From Streblospio benedicti (taxonomy: Eukaryota > Annelida > Polychaeta > Spionida > Spionidae), in contig CM032662.1 in the NCBI GenBank assembly GCA_019095985.1, forward strand, positions 40,382,879 through 40,446,878: a stretch of DNA of 64,000 nucleotides. The letters are read 5' to 3'. A program made the position numbers and the translations under genes. Below, one piece after another: positions 36,701-48,700 of this stretch (position 1 is the first letter of the stretch; each line of letters opens with the position of its first letter). The notes under the pieces were generated by a model. The model made no database searches and had not been told where the DNA came from. It saw nothing but the letters and a program-made list of their open reading frames with translations.

Positions 36701-39047
36701 TGTGTTATATTGTTATCACTTTCAGTAAAACTGAATGATGTGTGTTCTACAACCAGCGACTGTAAACACGTTCCAGAATCCTCGTGTACATTGGGAAGGT
36801 GCAAATGCAATTCAGGCTTGGTGGCAAATCAAAATTTAGTGTCCTGTGATGCAGGTGCGTATTAAACTAAATCGATGTTGATTATCATTCATAAACTAAT
36901 GATACAATGTTCATGATCAATTATCAAGAAAACTTTTACCCCAAATGGCAAGATAACAGTTCATATTTTAGCAATTAATCACAAAGAATATGAAAAGAAC
37001 ACACAAACAAGTAAAATGCAAGTAAAGTCAACAGTCCAGAAAAGTATCTTGTGATCAATCAAGGTCAATCAAGTCATATCTAGTACTGCACCTTTAACTA
37101 ATTATGACATTATTCTTATGAAGAAGTTGTGACAACTCAACTGAATGTTAAAGATAGCTCAGTGGACCTGGGCCACTTGTGCAACTGCTTCCTTTGTGTC
37201 CGTTGCGTGAATTCTACATGCTTTTTTACATGGATATGAAGATGTTTTGTAATATATACTATGGCTACAATAATGACTATTTCACTAATGCAGGCCATCA
37301 ACTGTCAAAACTAATGTTCTACCCTGAACATATACCAGCTATATCATTTTTACACTTCTATCTCTCTCACGTCTTTTTAGCAAGCATAGAGAGAGAAGTG
37401 TAAAAATGTATCCGCAAGCACTGGGAAACACATATAAATATATCATAAACCTTACTTTTCACTAAATACCCTTTTGTCTTTGTTGAACAAATTCATTATT
37501 CGAATAGTCATTTGTCTTTGTTTAACAATGAATACTTTTGATTTATTCTCCAGTAACCACCAAACGACCTGCTCAATCTTCCACAACTCAAAGTACAAAA
37601 ACATCTACTAGTGCTGACACCACAGATCAAAATCTTTCTAGTACACAATCTACAAATGCATCTACTGTGACAGTGACATCTACTACAGAGTCCCCACCAG
37701 AAAGAAATGATATCATCGGATTTAATACCAGTAAGTGAAAGGAAAAAGTTTCATATTACTGTACGACCTTGTTCTCTTGATATTGCTTATCTCAAATTTT
37801 CTTTTAAGTTTCATTTCCCTTCTACAACATTATGAGCATTTATTACTTGGTTTTCTTGAGTATTTCTCTAGCATTTCACTGTTTTTCCTGCAGCTTCGAG
37901 ATAGCAAATTTCTACTGTACACTAAATTGTATTCAATTTTAATAGATTATATTTTTCACTTCATATAGCAAAGTAACAAGGGAATTTTTAAATGTGACTA
38001 TAATATGTACAAAAAATCTGTTTTACAGATACATTAGTGGCCATTGTGGTTGCAACATTTCTCGCTGCTATCTTTCTGAGCCTGTTGGTTTTTGCCATTT
38101 TGTTGATGATGATATGCCCAGCAAATAAAGAAACAGAGTAAGTTATGAGATGATGTTGATTTTTTTGGACTTGAGAATACATCATTTTTAATAAGTAATT
38201 ATCTCTATGACTATATCACAAAGCCTCTAGTGGGATTCAAACCCACGTCTGTGTGGTGCCTAATACACTAGCAGAATGACTCTAAAGTCCACACTGCTGC
38301 CAGAACCAGGTTTAAAAAGCATAGGCAATGTCATCCCATATGGTCATGGGATCAAATCCCACCAGAGGCTATGTGATATAGTCCTTCCCTAACTTGGTGT
38401 CATAAGTCTAATGAAATTATTACATACATGAGTAGATTATGTTTTATATTCATACCATGAAGTCAATGAATCTATTTCAATTACCAAAAATGGAAATGCT
38501 CACTTTGAAAATTATCTTCCTTAGACCAACAGTCGACAAAAAGCCACCAATCGGATATATCAATTTCGAAGACCTGGAGGCAAGGCTAGCCTCCAACAAA
38601 GCGCTGGCACCCATAACTGGGGTGCATTATGGTGCAGAAAAGAATCCTGAAAACTGGTCTCTGTTTGAACAGAATGGTTCAATTGATTCAGCACGCACAT
38701 TTGATGGTGAAAATGCTGCAATGTTGGCTGCTTCTGCACCTGTTTTAACTGTATTTATGCTTAATGGGGTCGAAATGTGTGAGAGAACAACACAAGTTAA
38801 ATACTACGAAATTCTAGAAGAAACAATGACACCAGATGAGAGTCTTACAACTATAACGGAGGGAGACGAATCATTGTATATGGATGAGTATGATAGGCTA
38901 GCTTTGTTAGGACACCCTGCTAGGTGGGGTCTTTCTCCAATTGCTATGGCAGGTGCTAATGTAAATGGAACTACATGCACAAAGGGTAAAGGAAAGAAGT
39001 TGAAGAAAAAAGCCAAGAAAGGAAAATCCAAGAAAAAGAAAAAGTAA
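33734..39047 (+). CDS. LDLa/EB/EGF-like type I membrane receptor, divergent paralogue (523 aa)
   Basis: Exons: 33734-33797 (signal peptide MKTLIFITTIGFYILLLEC), 34463-34576 (LDLa), 34932-35069 (LDLa), 35281-35410 plus 36133-36191 (EB-like, split by an intron absent from the paralogue), 36355-36483 and 36726-36854 (EB/EGF-like), 37554-37730 (Ser/Thr-rich, mucin-like stalk), 38029-38137 (TM helix), 38525-39047 (tail). The total is 1572 bases, exactly 524 codons with stop. Module order and junction phases match the minus-strand gene, with only one LDLa-EB-EGF-EGF block. The tail has EDLEARL, LAPI and ENWSLF at the same spacing as the paralogue, and ends in about 20 residues that are nearly all Lys/Gly. 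A polyadenylation signal AATAAA lies near 39244. Predicted surface receptor; ligand unknown. The stalk suggests O-glycosylation. Splice edges are by eye, but the intact frame supports them. Confidence 0.85.
35465..35706. repeat. MITE of the CAGTA-AACCTC family, in a receptor intron
   Basis: The left end TACAGGACCACCTCTC and right end AAGAGGTTCTACTGTA are imperfect inverted repeats. GAGACCACCTCT words recur inside. It starts ~55 bases after the donor at 35411. Confidence 0.55.
38222..38377. repeat. tRNA-derived SINE pair or foldback (B-box words in inverted arms)
   Basis: Arms TCACAAAGCCTCTAGTGGGA (left) and the inverse of CCCACCAGAGGCTATGTGA (right) are ~30 bases long. Both include a GGG-x-T-x-AA-x-CCC B-box-like word. 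It lies between the TM and tail exons of the plus-strand receptor. Confidence 0.55.
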
Positions 39048-41440
39048 AATTGGGAAAAAGTAAAACACTTGCCAAATTTTCTATATTGTGTAACTATTCA
39101 TGATGGAAACACTGAGCATAAAATAATTGATATTGTTTATGCTGTAAAAAATAAACTTTCGTCTTTATGTAAGAATCTGTACGATCATAAATACTAGAAT
39201 TTTGAAACGTATGGTCTGTTACAAACATCTATTTGTCACTTGCAATAAAAGTGGTAGTAAATACAAATGCCTGTTTGCTTTACACTTTGAATTAGAACAG
39301 GTTAAGACTTTAAGTGTCTCGATTGCGTCAATAGATCGAGTACTTTATCCTGAAGTTTGACACTGATTTAGGTTAGCATATTTTATTGCCATAATGACGC
39401 ATTTGTTAGAATTTCTGTGACACGCCCATATTAGGGTCCTCCCATTATTTACCGGCATGTAACAGATAAATTCACAATTATCAATTCTACAGCATTGTAA
39501 TGCCATATTTGAAAGGGCAATAAATCATTCGATCTCATTGTGACACCTACTGATACAAAATATTTGATGTGTACATGAAACAACTGTCCGATACATCCCC
39601 ATATCTAATGATATACACTTTTATCATAACTAAATATTTACCACGCATGAAGATTAAACATTTACTTCTAAAAATAATATGTAAAAATATAAATGTGTGA
39701 ATATCAAATTTGTTTCATTGCTTTTGCATAAAGGGAACATTTGTTAGTATATTTCAAGTACATTTGGGATATTAATTAACAAGGTTATGGCTAGATATTA
39801 TATATAAAGATGTGGATGCTCCTATGTCCTAACAGTTAGAAGATCCACACTCTGGGCAGTTATGGATTAGACCTACATTTGGGTTAGGTGGTTGTTGAGC
39901 AAACTGATTTAATGCTCACTTTACTAGCATATCAAATTCGTACAGATGAATGAAAGAGAATTTCTTGCCATTGTTTAACTTTCAATTCTAATACATTCAC
40001 ATATTCATTACAATAATTACTAGTAACATCTTTACTGAAACTTATTCATGCTGCTTTTATTTACCAATGATATTGATTGATAAGTTCCTCCCATAAAACT
40101 TAAAATCTATCTTGCAAATATTGTTATTTGCAAAGGCAAGAGTGCGCCCTTCCGGTTACATTCTACAAAAACTGGGTGTTTAGCAAACGTTTCCTCATAA
40201 TTCCAAAAACTGGTTTATTTCTCGGACGTTTCCTCATAATTGTGAGAATGAAGTAGGCCATACTGATAAACCTGTTACTAGATCAAGATGCCTCTTGTCT
40301 ATTACCATGAACTGATGGTTGTACACACAAACTCTTAACTAATATGCTACATTCATTAATCACAACTTCAAGTGATATGATGTAGATATATTGTCTCTCA
40401 TATCTGATGAAGCATTTACAACAATACGGATACATGTACAAATAAGGTAAACAACTGCCAAACAAGCACCACAATATATAAGCTGTTCTGGAAGAATCAC
40501 ATTGCTTTAAATTGTATACGAGTAAGAGCATGTGAACAGAGGAAAAGATTAACTTTCTTGCGGTAATATTTTAATAAATCATTTTTTCAATAGAATATGT
40601 ATTATTTATCTTTAAGAATGTACTTTAATAATACATAATTTTATATTTATTCTTAAGAATATATTTAGCGTTGATTATTTTTTATGCGTGAATATTAGAA
40701 ATCATTTACAATGTAGAATTTTTTTAACATTCTATCAATTTGACTCTTAAGAGCTGCTATTTTAATTTGTTGCAAATATTCTATTTTGTTCTGAAAGCTC
40801 CTTTGTTACTTAATCTTAGTACATGTACAGAAGAATATGATTAAGATATGCCATTTTAGTGGAGACCATAAAACATTGACCCTTGTGGTGATTTAAAGGA
40901 ACATGGAGTGATTCATACAAGAATTGATGATGAACAACTCAGATTTTTAAAAGGTTGTTGTCCTATGGTATAATCTATGTAAAATTCAATTGGATTTCAT
41001 TTTAATGTTTAACTATATATCAGTCATAATATGTGTGCTTATCAATACATCATTCAAACAACTCATACCTAGTAATGTAACAGGTCATATTTTCTAAGTA
41101 AGAAATTAGAACATAATTATATGATTCACAATAGAATAACAAACATATTTCCGTTACCATATTCCCTTTTAAGATTATACAGTTCTTGGCTTGAGAAGTC
41201 ACTACCCAACCAAAGAACAATTCATGTTTCCATGAAAAAATTGCAGACGTCAACTAAAGCTCCATTTCAATTAGTTCATTAGCTGGTTATTAAGATTGAT
41301 CCCTATTCCCTGTGAACCAGTTTTAGTTTACACTATAACACCAAGATCATTGATCTTACATGCACCTAATGAATCAAAGAGTCGTAACTTAAAACAATGT
41401 TGAAATGTAAATCAAGTGCGCCACCGTAATATGGGAGCGG
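39048..41440. other. Receptor 3' UTR and intergenic region
   Basis: Holds AATAAA words near 39144 and 39244, then AT-rich DNA. The word ACGTTTCCTCATAATT occurs twice, about 40 bases apart, near 40190 and 40230. No gene is supported. Confidence 0.6.
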
Positions 41441-41443
41441 GCA

Positions 41444-41450
41444 TATAAAT
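41444..41450 (+). promoter_or_regulatory. TATA box of the Ser-rich orphan gene
   Basis: GCATATAAATAGC lies about 200 bases before the ATG at 41648, with a plausible start site near 41475. Confidence 0.55.
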
Positions 41451-41647
41451 AGCGTAGATGAATCCGATCCATTACACGTACACGGCACTGCAAGACACAA
41501 ACATGATTGAAACTGCTAATGGATTATTGAAAGCAATATATTTGATTGGTTCGAATGACAGATAATTCCTTACAATAAACTTTTATTTAACTTTAAATGA
41601 GTGAAAATAAAACATTGGAATTCAATAGAATATAAAGATTTGCAGTC

Positions 41648-43708
41648 ATGGATAGTTCGAGGTAAAGTTATGTTAGATTATCTAGCCAGAAGGAAGATCT
41701 CTTTAAAATAGTGACTTCCATTATTTATATTTTTTCCTCTCCAAACAATTTATCGACATCCAATTGTTTTTAAATACATAAAGAATTTATTCACCATCAA
41801 ACGGGATAAGAACCAGCTAATACAATGCATTTTTAAAGGGAGGTGTCTCAATATTCAGTTAGCATGCGATCGGTCTTTCTTTTCTTCATTGTAAAAGACG
41901 CAGAAAGTGGAGGGTTACGAATGTCTTTTGGTCCGATGCCAGTCAGCAGGAGACATTAATGAGAAAGGAGTGACACATGAACTGCCTTCTTTTGTAGTTC
42001 GCTATCAAGGCAGACGGAATCTTTAGTGTAATGAGAATTAGTTTCTAATCTACACACGAATAGCAATATTGATGGGAAGACAATTGCACCTCAAATGCAT
42101 GAACAATGATATATTGATCATAAGGAAAGAAAAATTGACGTTATTACTATTGTTTATTCTTGCTATTTATAATATAACAATGACTACATCTATAACCGTT
42201 AGCAACTGCTTGGTAGTCATGAATGAACAGCACTTGTATTAATTGCAACGTGCCGTAACTGTAATTTTGTAATGAATAGTTCATTAGGTTTTCACTGGTT
42301 CATTCTAGAAACATTAATTTCCAACTGCAAGGATACAAATATTTGAAAGGTTATTTCCAATATTCAAAAGGAGGTATATTAAATTTTCTTCAGATAGTTA
42401 TGTAATCATTCTGTAAATGCTATCGGAAACGGAAACCATATTGAAATTAAGATTAAATGAAGTTATTTTTCATGGATACAAGAGCAAATTTGGAATACAT
42501 GTGGATATAAAACTTAGCGGAGTTTGCAGAAGTTTTGTGTGCCATTCAATTACATGTTCCTATTTTTTCTTTAAACCTACCCCTTTTAATTCACAAAATA
42601 GAAAGCAAATCAGCTTCATATTGGTATCTAAATTTTCATTTTATATTTCAGAAACACCATGAAAAGCTACAGTATGCTGCCAAGGCAGCTGCCATCTTTC
42701 TTCGATGACACGACAGATTTGACGTCTGCTTTCACCCCAACAGCCAAAAGAAAAATTTCCACCAATTCTCTCAGTTCTCGTGATACAGAAACCAGAGGTT
42801 ATGACTCGTCAGATGATAGTGTGCGAAGTTTTGAGAGCAAATCTTCATCAACGGAGGATCAACCAAAGAAAATACTATTACACACGGAAGTTCGTTTGTT
42901 GCAGCAACAAAATCAAAGACATTCTTCATCAAATTCGTATGGAACCAGTATGGACGAAGGGTTTGCTTCTCAGCAGAGCACGCCAAGACTACTACCACCT
43001 TTAGTCCGGCGACAACGCAGCATATCACTGGACCACGAGCCAAAAAGTCAAGAAAATAACCAAAACCATTTTTTTGGTTCGCTTGATCCTTTGCCCAGTG
43101 TTTCAAATAACGGACTTATTTTTCATGAGAAATTACAGCACTCATCTTCATCTCCACTTCTTTTACCAACATCAATACTAAAAAATTGCAGCAACGATAG
43201 ACTCAGCGATTGTCGCTACAATCTTAACTCACCATCAAGGAAAAAATCCGTCAAGGTGACTTTTAAAACTGACAACGATATTGGTGAGAAATGTAAGTGT
43301 AGTAAAAGTTTGACTTGTGTAAATGATTGCCGAGACTGTTTGAACAATAATATAAACAAAGATTTTTTGTGGGAAAGATCATCCTCAGACAGTGCTGATG
43401 ACACAAAAGGGAGTTTTTCTATTGTTCATTCGTTTACTCCACGGCCAAGATTAAGGAAATTCATCCGTCCTCCAACACCAATCTTATTTGATCTTTTGAA
43501 CAGTGATGGTGATGAGGATGATTCTGAAGAGGACACGCCAAAGAAAGTATGTTCAAAATCAAAAAATGTTAAGCTTCAGCCCATTGTTAATAGAACAAAG
43601 AGAGAAAAGCCAGTGAAAAACATGCGGAGAATTATTAAGTCGGACAGTGACGGTAGCTTACAAGTAAACAGTAGAAAAGGATTATCACATAAAAAACCTA
43701 CAGGCTAA
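41648..43708 (+). CDS. Ser-rich, intrinsically disordered orphan protein (356 aa)
   Basis: Exon 1 supplies only 14 coding bases (41648-41661, MDSS + AG, donor GTAAAG). Exon 2 (42652-43708, acceptor TTTCAG) carries the rest, in frame, to TAA; the total is 357 codons. An in-frame ATG at 42659 gives a slightly shorter alternative. The protein is Ser/Arg/Lys-rich with poly-Ser patches, a CKCSKSLTCVNDCRDC cysteine cluster (about residues 217-232), an acidic patch (DGDEDDSEEDTPKK) and basic stretches towards the C-terminus. SxxS and SP/TP sites suggest phosphoregulation; a nuclear or cytoskeletal adaptor is possible but unproven. I do not recognise a domain. A TATA box lies upstream and AATAAA at about 43812. 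Confidence 0.75.
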
Positions 43709-43755
43709 GTGTTTACGGAAGTCTACTTCATGCCATGTTTACGAGTGATCTTCCA

Positions 43756-43887
43756 TAGGTGATATTTAAAAATGTAATTGAATGTTTGTTGAATGTATTT
43801 GTATGGGAATGAAATAAAGTTAATAGGTGAAATTTTAAAATTAATTGAATATTAGTTGAATGTATTTGTATGGCAATGAAATAAGTC
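43756..43887 (+). repeat. Tandem duplication, period ~68 bases, in the 3' UTR
   Basis: Two copies (43756-43820 and 43824-43887) share TTGAATGTATTTGTATGG and AATGAAATAA. The duplication may give the orphan gene two polyadenylation regions. Confidence 0.75.
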
Positions 43888-45711
43888 TAGGAAGCAGCTA
43901 ACATATGACTGTTAGTGGTATTTTGCTTTCTTGTCAAGTCAAATTATCTAGTCGTTGAAGAATTATGATGAAAACTTATTATTACCAGGAATACATGAGA
44001 TTTTTCATTTCATTTATTCCTGTTATTACAAAATGTTTCACAATACTAGCAATATTTGCATATATTATTAAATTAGGGATGATCTATTATTTTTTATATG
44101 TATTTTATCATAAAACAAGATATTTATTGTTCACTTGTTTTAGTTTAAACAGCAATAAAGTAATGCAAGCATTGCACGACAAAGGAAATGATCAATTGAG
44201 AGAAATACTCCCAAATTTTGCTTGCAAGCTAAAAGATAAACTGGTCCCGACTGTACGCATGGCCATCTATTTTGACTACTAACACAACAAAACTATCGAT
44301 TACAAATACTGGTAATTGGATTTTGTAAATTGAGTCATTAGCCTAATTCTTTATTCTAGATCATTGTAGGAACAAGGTCATTCATATCATATTGCTAAGT
44401 AGAGTGTAATGAAATGTTAATTAAAAAAGACCTGGATATTTCTGGTGCACACACGTGTTATATTTTTTCAATGTTTGCATATAGAAAACATTTAAATATG
44501 CTGGATATTTCTGGTGGAAACATGCATGTTCCGTTATATTTTTTGCAATGTTTGGACTCAGAAAATATTTAAATATATATGTATATATTGTGTCATCTTA
44601 CTATATTGTCACATTATTTATGTTGATATGTATGTATTTTTATGAATAAAATATTTTTCATATTACAAAGTCTAAAATTATGCATTTTTTTAAAATTTTT
44701 CAATAAATATTGTTGTTCAGTAGACATGAGACAAAACGAAGATACTGTAGATATGACTGTACCATTTTATACATTAATAGTCAATCTATCATGTTTCGTT
44801 TAAAATAAATAAAGATCTCTCACAAGTCATTCATTTTTGTATTTGCTCTGATGAAAATCTGTAAAATTCACATTTTTCAATTATTTGAAATGTTTTGTTT
44901 TTTTCAACATGAAATATTCATATTTTAAGTAGTACCTCATTGATATTGCTCTTGATATTGCTAAGGAACATTTTCAGTTGGTTATTTCAAATATTAGATA
45001 TCTCCAGATATCATTGTTCTGTCTATAACTTTGAGGTAATGAGTTTCTATTGCATAAAAATACTTCAAACACTCCAAATATTATACATTTGTCTAATTAT
45101 GGTATCAACATGAAACCATTATCTAGAACACTGTGCGGCGAGTTCGTGTACACAGTCATTTCGTGTGTCACATACGTAAAAATGAAACTAAATAATGTCA
45201 TGTAAACAATCTTTTGCCGAAATGCATTTGTATCCACACCTGGTGTTATCATTTATCAGATGTCTTTGATTTTGAGTAGTTTTATTAAGATTAAATTAGT
45301 AAGAAGTGTATCAAATGGAACACATGAGTTGACTGCACACACAAACTCCCTGTGCAGTGATCTATATAAATAAATGCATAAAAACACACCTTACATGACA
45401 GCAGTTGTTTTCATATCAACTTTCTTTCACAATAAACACTTGTAGTAAAATTGTTAAGTCTAATCACTTTTTGAGATCCACAAAAAGCAAATCTTTCTTG
45501 ACAATCAGCAGGGTGTTGTTTGCTCTTGAATTAAAATATTCAGTCTTATATTTGCTGATCACTTGAAGCTTTTTGCAAAGGCTTTTAAAATAAAATTACT
45601 TTTTTCAATATCTTGATTATACACAAAATCTCCTATTGGGTATTCTTAAACAGGAAAAATATGTGGCAACAGTTCTTAGTTTTGTGTTCATATTTCACAC
45701 AGCACAAACTT
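43888..45711. other. Intergenic region with a second tandem duplication
   Basis: AT-rich DNA. Two ~70-base copies at 44432-44500 and 44501-44575 share CTGGATATTTCTGGTG and ATTTAAATAT. An open frame at 43965-44282 has no support beyond length. Confidence 0.6.
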
Positions 45712-48700
45712 CTATGAGTCCCCATCTTCTGTACTTATTTGTTCTGCCAGTTTTTTCCTCTCTTCTGCTTGTCTCATTTTCCGCAGAACAATACTTTCAA
45801 AGTCGTCTGCTTGTGAAGCTGCAGTCTGAGAATTCTGAAAAGTAAATTTACAAAGGAATTGTAAAATCTGCAATTTAAACTTCGATCAAAGAAAATTTGT
45901 AAAAGTATAAACTTGTAATTTCTTATGATATCTTTTAATTCTGCTCATTTGTATGCATGCATACAAACATACAAATGCATGCATGCATGTATGCATGTAT
46001 CCGGACAAGCTAGAACATTTACCGATGAACCGATTTTCTTAAAACTTTACACAACTATGTGGTATGACGCGACAACAAAGTGATTCAATTTTGGGCACTT
46101 TTCCAAAGAGCTGTTTTTGGTCCATTTTCAACATTTTCTGTAATCGTTTTGCTTAAGCTTGTAAGAAAACATTCAAATTTGGTACGATGCTTCATGCCTA
46201 CTGGACATCAACTGTGTCCAATTTTGGTACTTTGTCAATCAAAGGTTAACTTTCACAAAGCCATTTTAATTATTCTATATTTTTTCCACTACTTTAAATA
46301 CTGTTTGAACATGACTATCAAATTGGCATAATGGTTATATTAGATCAAAAGTGCTCTAAGATCACAGCGTCACCATGTTAATGTCAACTCATGGGCAAAT
46401 AGAAATTTATATAAGCCATGTTTAGAAAGCACCTGCAATCCAATGACAAGAACAGAGATGTAGGGTGGAATCACAGTGACATCAAATAAGACTTTTTTCT
46501 GCTTTGATTGCAAAGTAAACATCTTTATTGCCTATGAGTCAACATTATTCTAGCAACGCTGTGCTCTCTGAGCACCTTTGATCTAGTTGTTGTAGAAGAG
46601 CCATTAAGATAATGTAAGAAATTAGACCAACTCCAATGTCCAGAATCAAGCATGAACCTTTTAATGCTAGATGAATTATTAAAGTTTCATGAGATCATAT
46701 GTCTGTGCAGACTGCGCATATCTAAACATGATGTTATGTAATCTACAGAACATCATACTGATTTGTTGAAAACAAGCAATAAAAGTTCACCGTGATCAAA
46801 TACATGTACATGTACTGGCCTAGTTCTACTATGAAGCTCTATCATTAGATCATAAACAAAATTCAATTTAGGTCAAGAACAACTTAACATCTTTTTTAGC
46901 GATTTGGTGAAGGTAATATATTCTATTCGATGACTTCAGGCTTGTTTCACAAATTAATTTCGAAGTTTTATTGTTTGTATAGCAATCAAGCAGCAAATGT
47001 AATCATTCCACAAGAACATTATTCTGTATCATAAAAGTCATTGCGTCAAAAAATGCAATTAAGAAAAAATAAATGACTCTTAAACATCCTGAAGTTTCTT
47101 AAGTACAATCATGTTCAGAAATACAATGTAATATAACCAAAGTGTTATTGATTGTTCATGTAAAACTGTGACATTATCATCAAAAAGTGATTAATAGTTA
47201 GTAGCTATGAAATTTTAGTACATGACAAATTACATAAAACGAGGAAATGGTTATACTCCTCTTTCAAGTTTTCCGATCAAAAGTTGAAGGTGTAACTTTT
47301 ATAGATATGCACTATCAATGGTTTATCTACTAATTGAAATACTCATAAATATATCTACATTTTATTTAATCCAACTACTAAAACACACTCAAAGTCACAT
47401 GCATCCAACAATCTCTACATTCTTAGTTCAACCTTCGTCTCATATTATGAAAATAAACCATTACACAACATCTACGGAACAGAGAAACATACAACTCACC
47501 AGAGGTTGAAATGAAAAGCCAGAAACACCACTATTTTTCGACGTCGGCGCTTCTTCTAAGCTTGGCTCATCCCAACGACATGAGAAAGAAGAAAAGTTCT
47601 CCATCGACTTGGGCTCTGGTGCTGTTGGCTTGGTGGGGGCAGACACTGGCTGGCCAGACAGCCAGGAGAAAGATATTGGATTCTCTGGTAAACCAATCTC
47701 ATTCTGTACGGCTAGAACCTGAATATTGATAGGAAAATTGTTAATAGTTCATGTGTAATAATTATTAATGAGTACAATTGTTTATTATACGGTGTTTACT
47801 CAGCCCTTGCTAAGGTTTTGTCCTTAATATCAGGCTACAACTGTTGCGACAAAATAAACATTATGATTGAAATGAAAGCTGTAGAAGTCAGATATTATTG
47901 ATGCCAGTAGATAAAGGTAATGCAACTGCTTCAGTCATAATAAGGACATTCCTATTCAAATCACCAGATGAAATTAACAAGGAAATGGGGAGAAAAAAAA
48001 GATGGCGGCTGGTTTCTCAAAAATGCCTATGGACGTAGCCTAAATAAAGGAACGTCTTTGGCAGTTTGTTAAAGCTGGCTGCTGTATGAACAGTACACAA
48101 TATACTTCTACAAATTTGGTGAATACCACTCTGAGTATCAAATGTCAAGATATGACCTCTTACATGTCTCACCAGAGAGTGGATTATCATAATTTATTTA
48201 TGTGACCTAATTCTTAATCTAATGTTGTGTCATGCTTTTTATGGGTACAATGTAGCCTGTATGAACAGGTACATTGCTCATCCGATTTAATGTCACACAT
48301 TCTATAACCAACGCACTAGTGTGGGAGTTGGCAGATAATGTGCACAAACAAAGCTCGGATTGATCCCTTGACCTAATTCCAATCCTGGGATAAAAAGCCT
48401 GTGATTGGTCACATTTCTAATGAGCAATAGTTATGCTTCAGAGGTCATATTGTGAATAAATATCACAAAAGCAATGCAAGATGAACACATTGTGACTTTG
48501 ATAACATTATCTTATATCGCATGATGAAGAAAAATGGAGAAATCTGATTGGCTGAGAAAAATGTGACAATCTGATCTATCTCCCTGGCTAGAGGGAGGTA
48601 GATCATGATCTATCTCCCTCCTGCTGTTTACATAGTAGTTTGAAAATTACGTAGTGCGCAGTGCGTTAAAGTTATTGCAGAAATGTACGTTTCACGTTAT

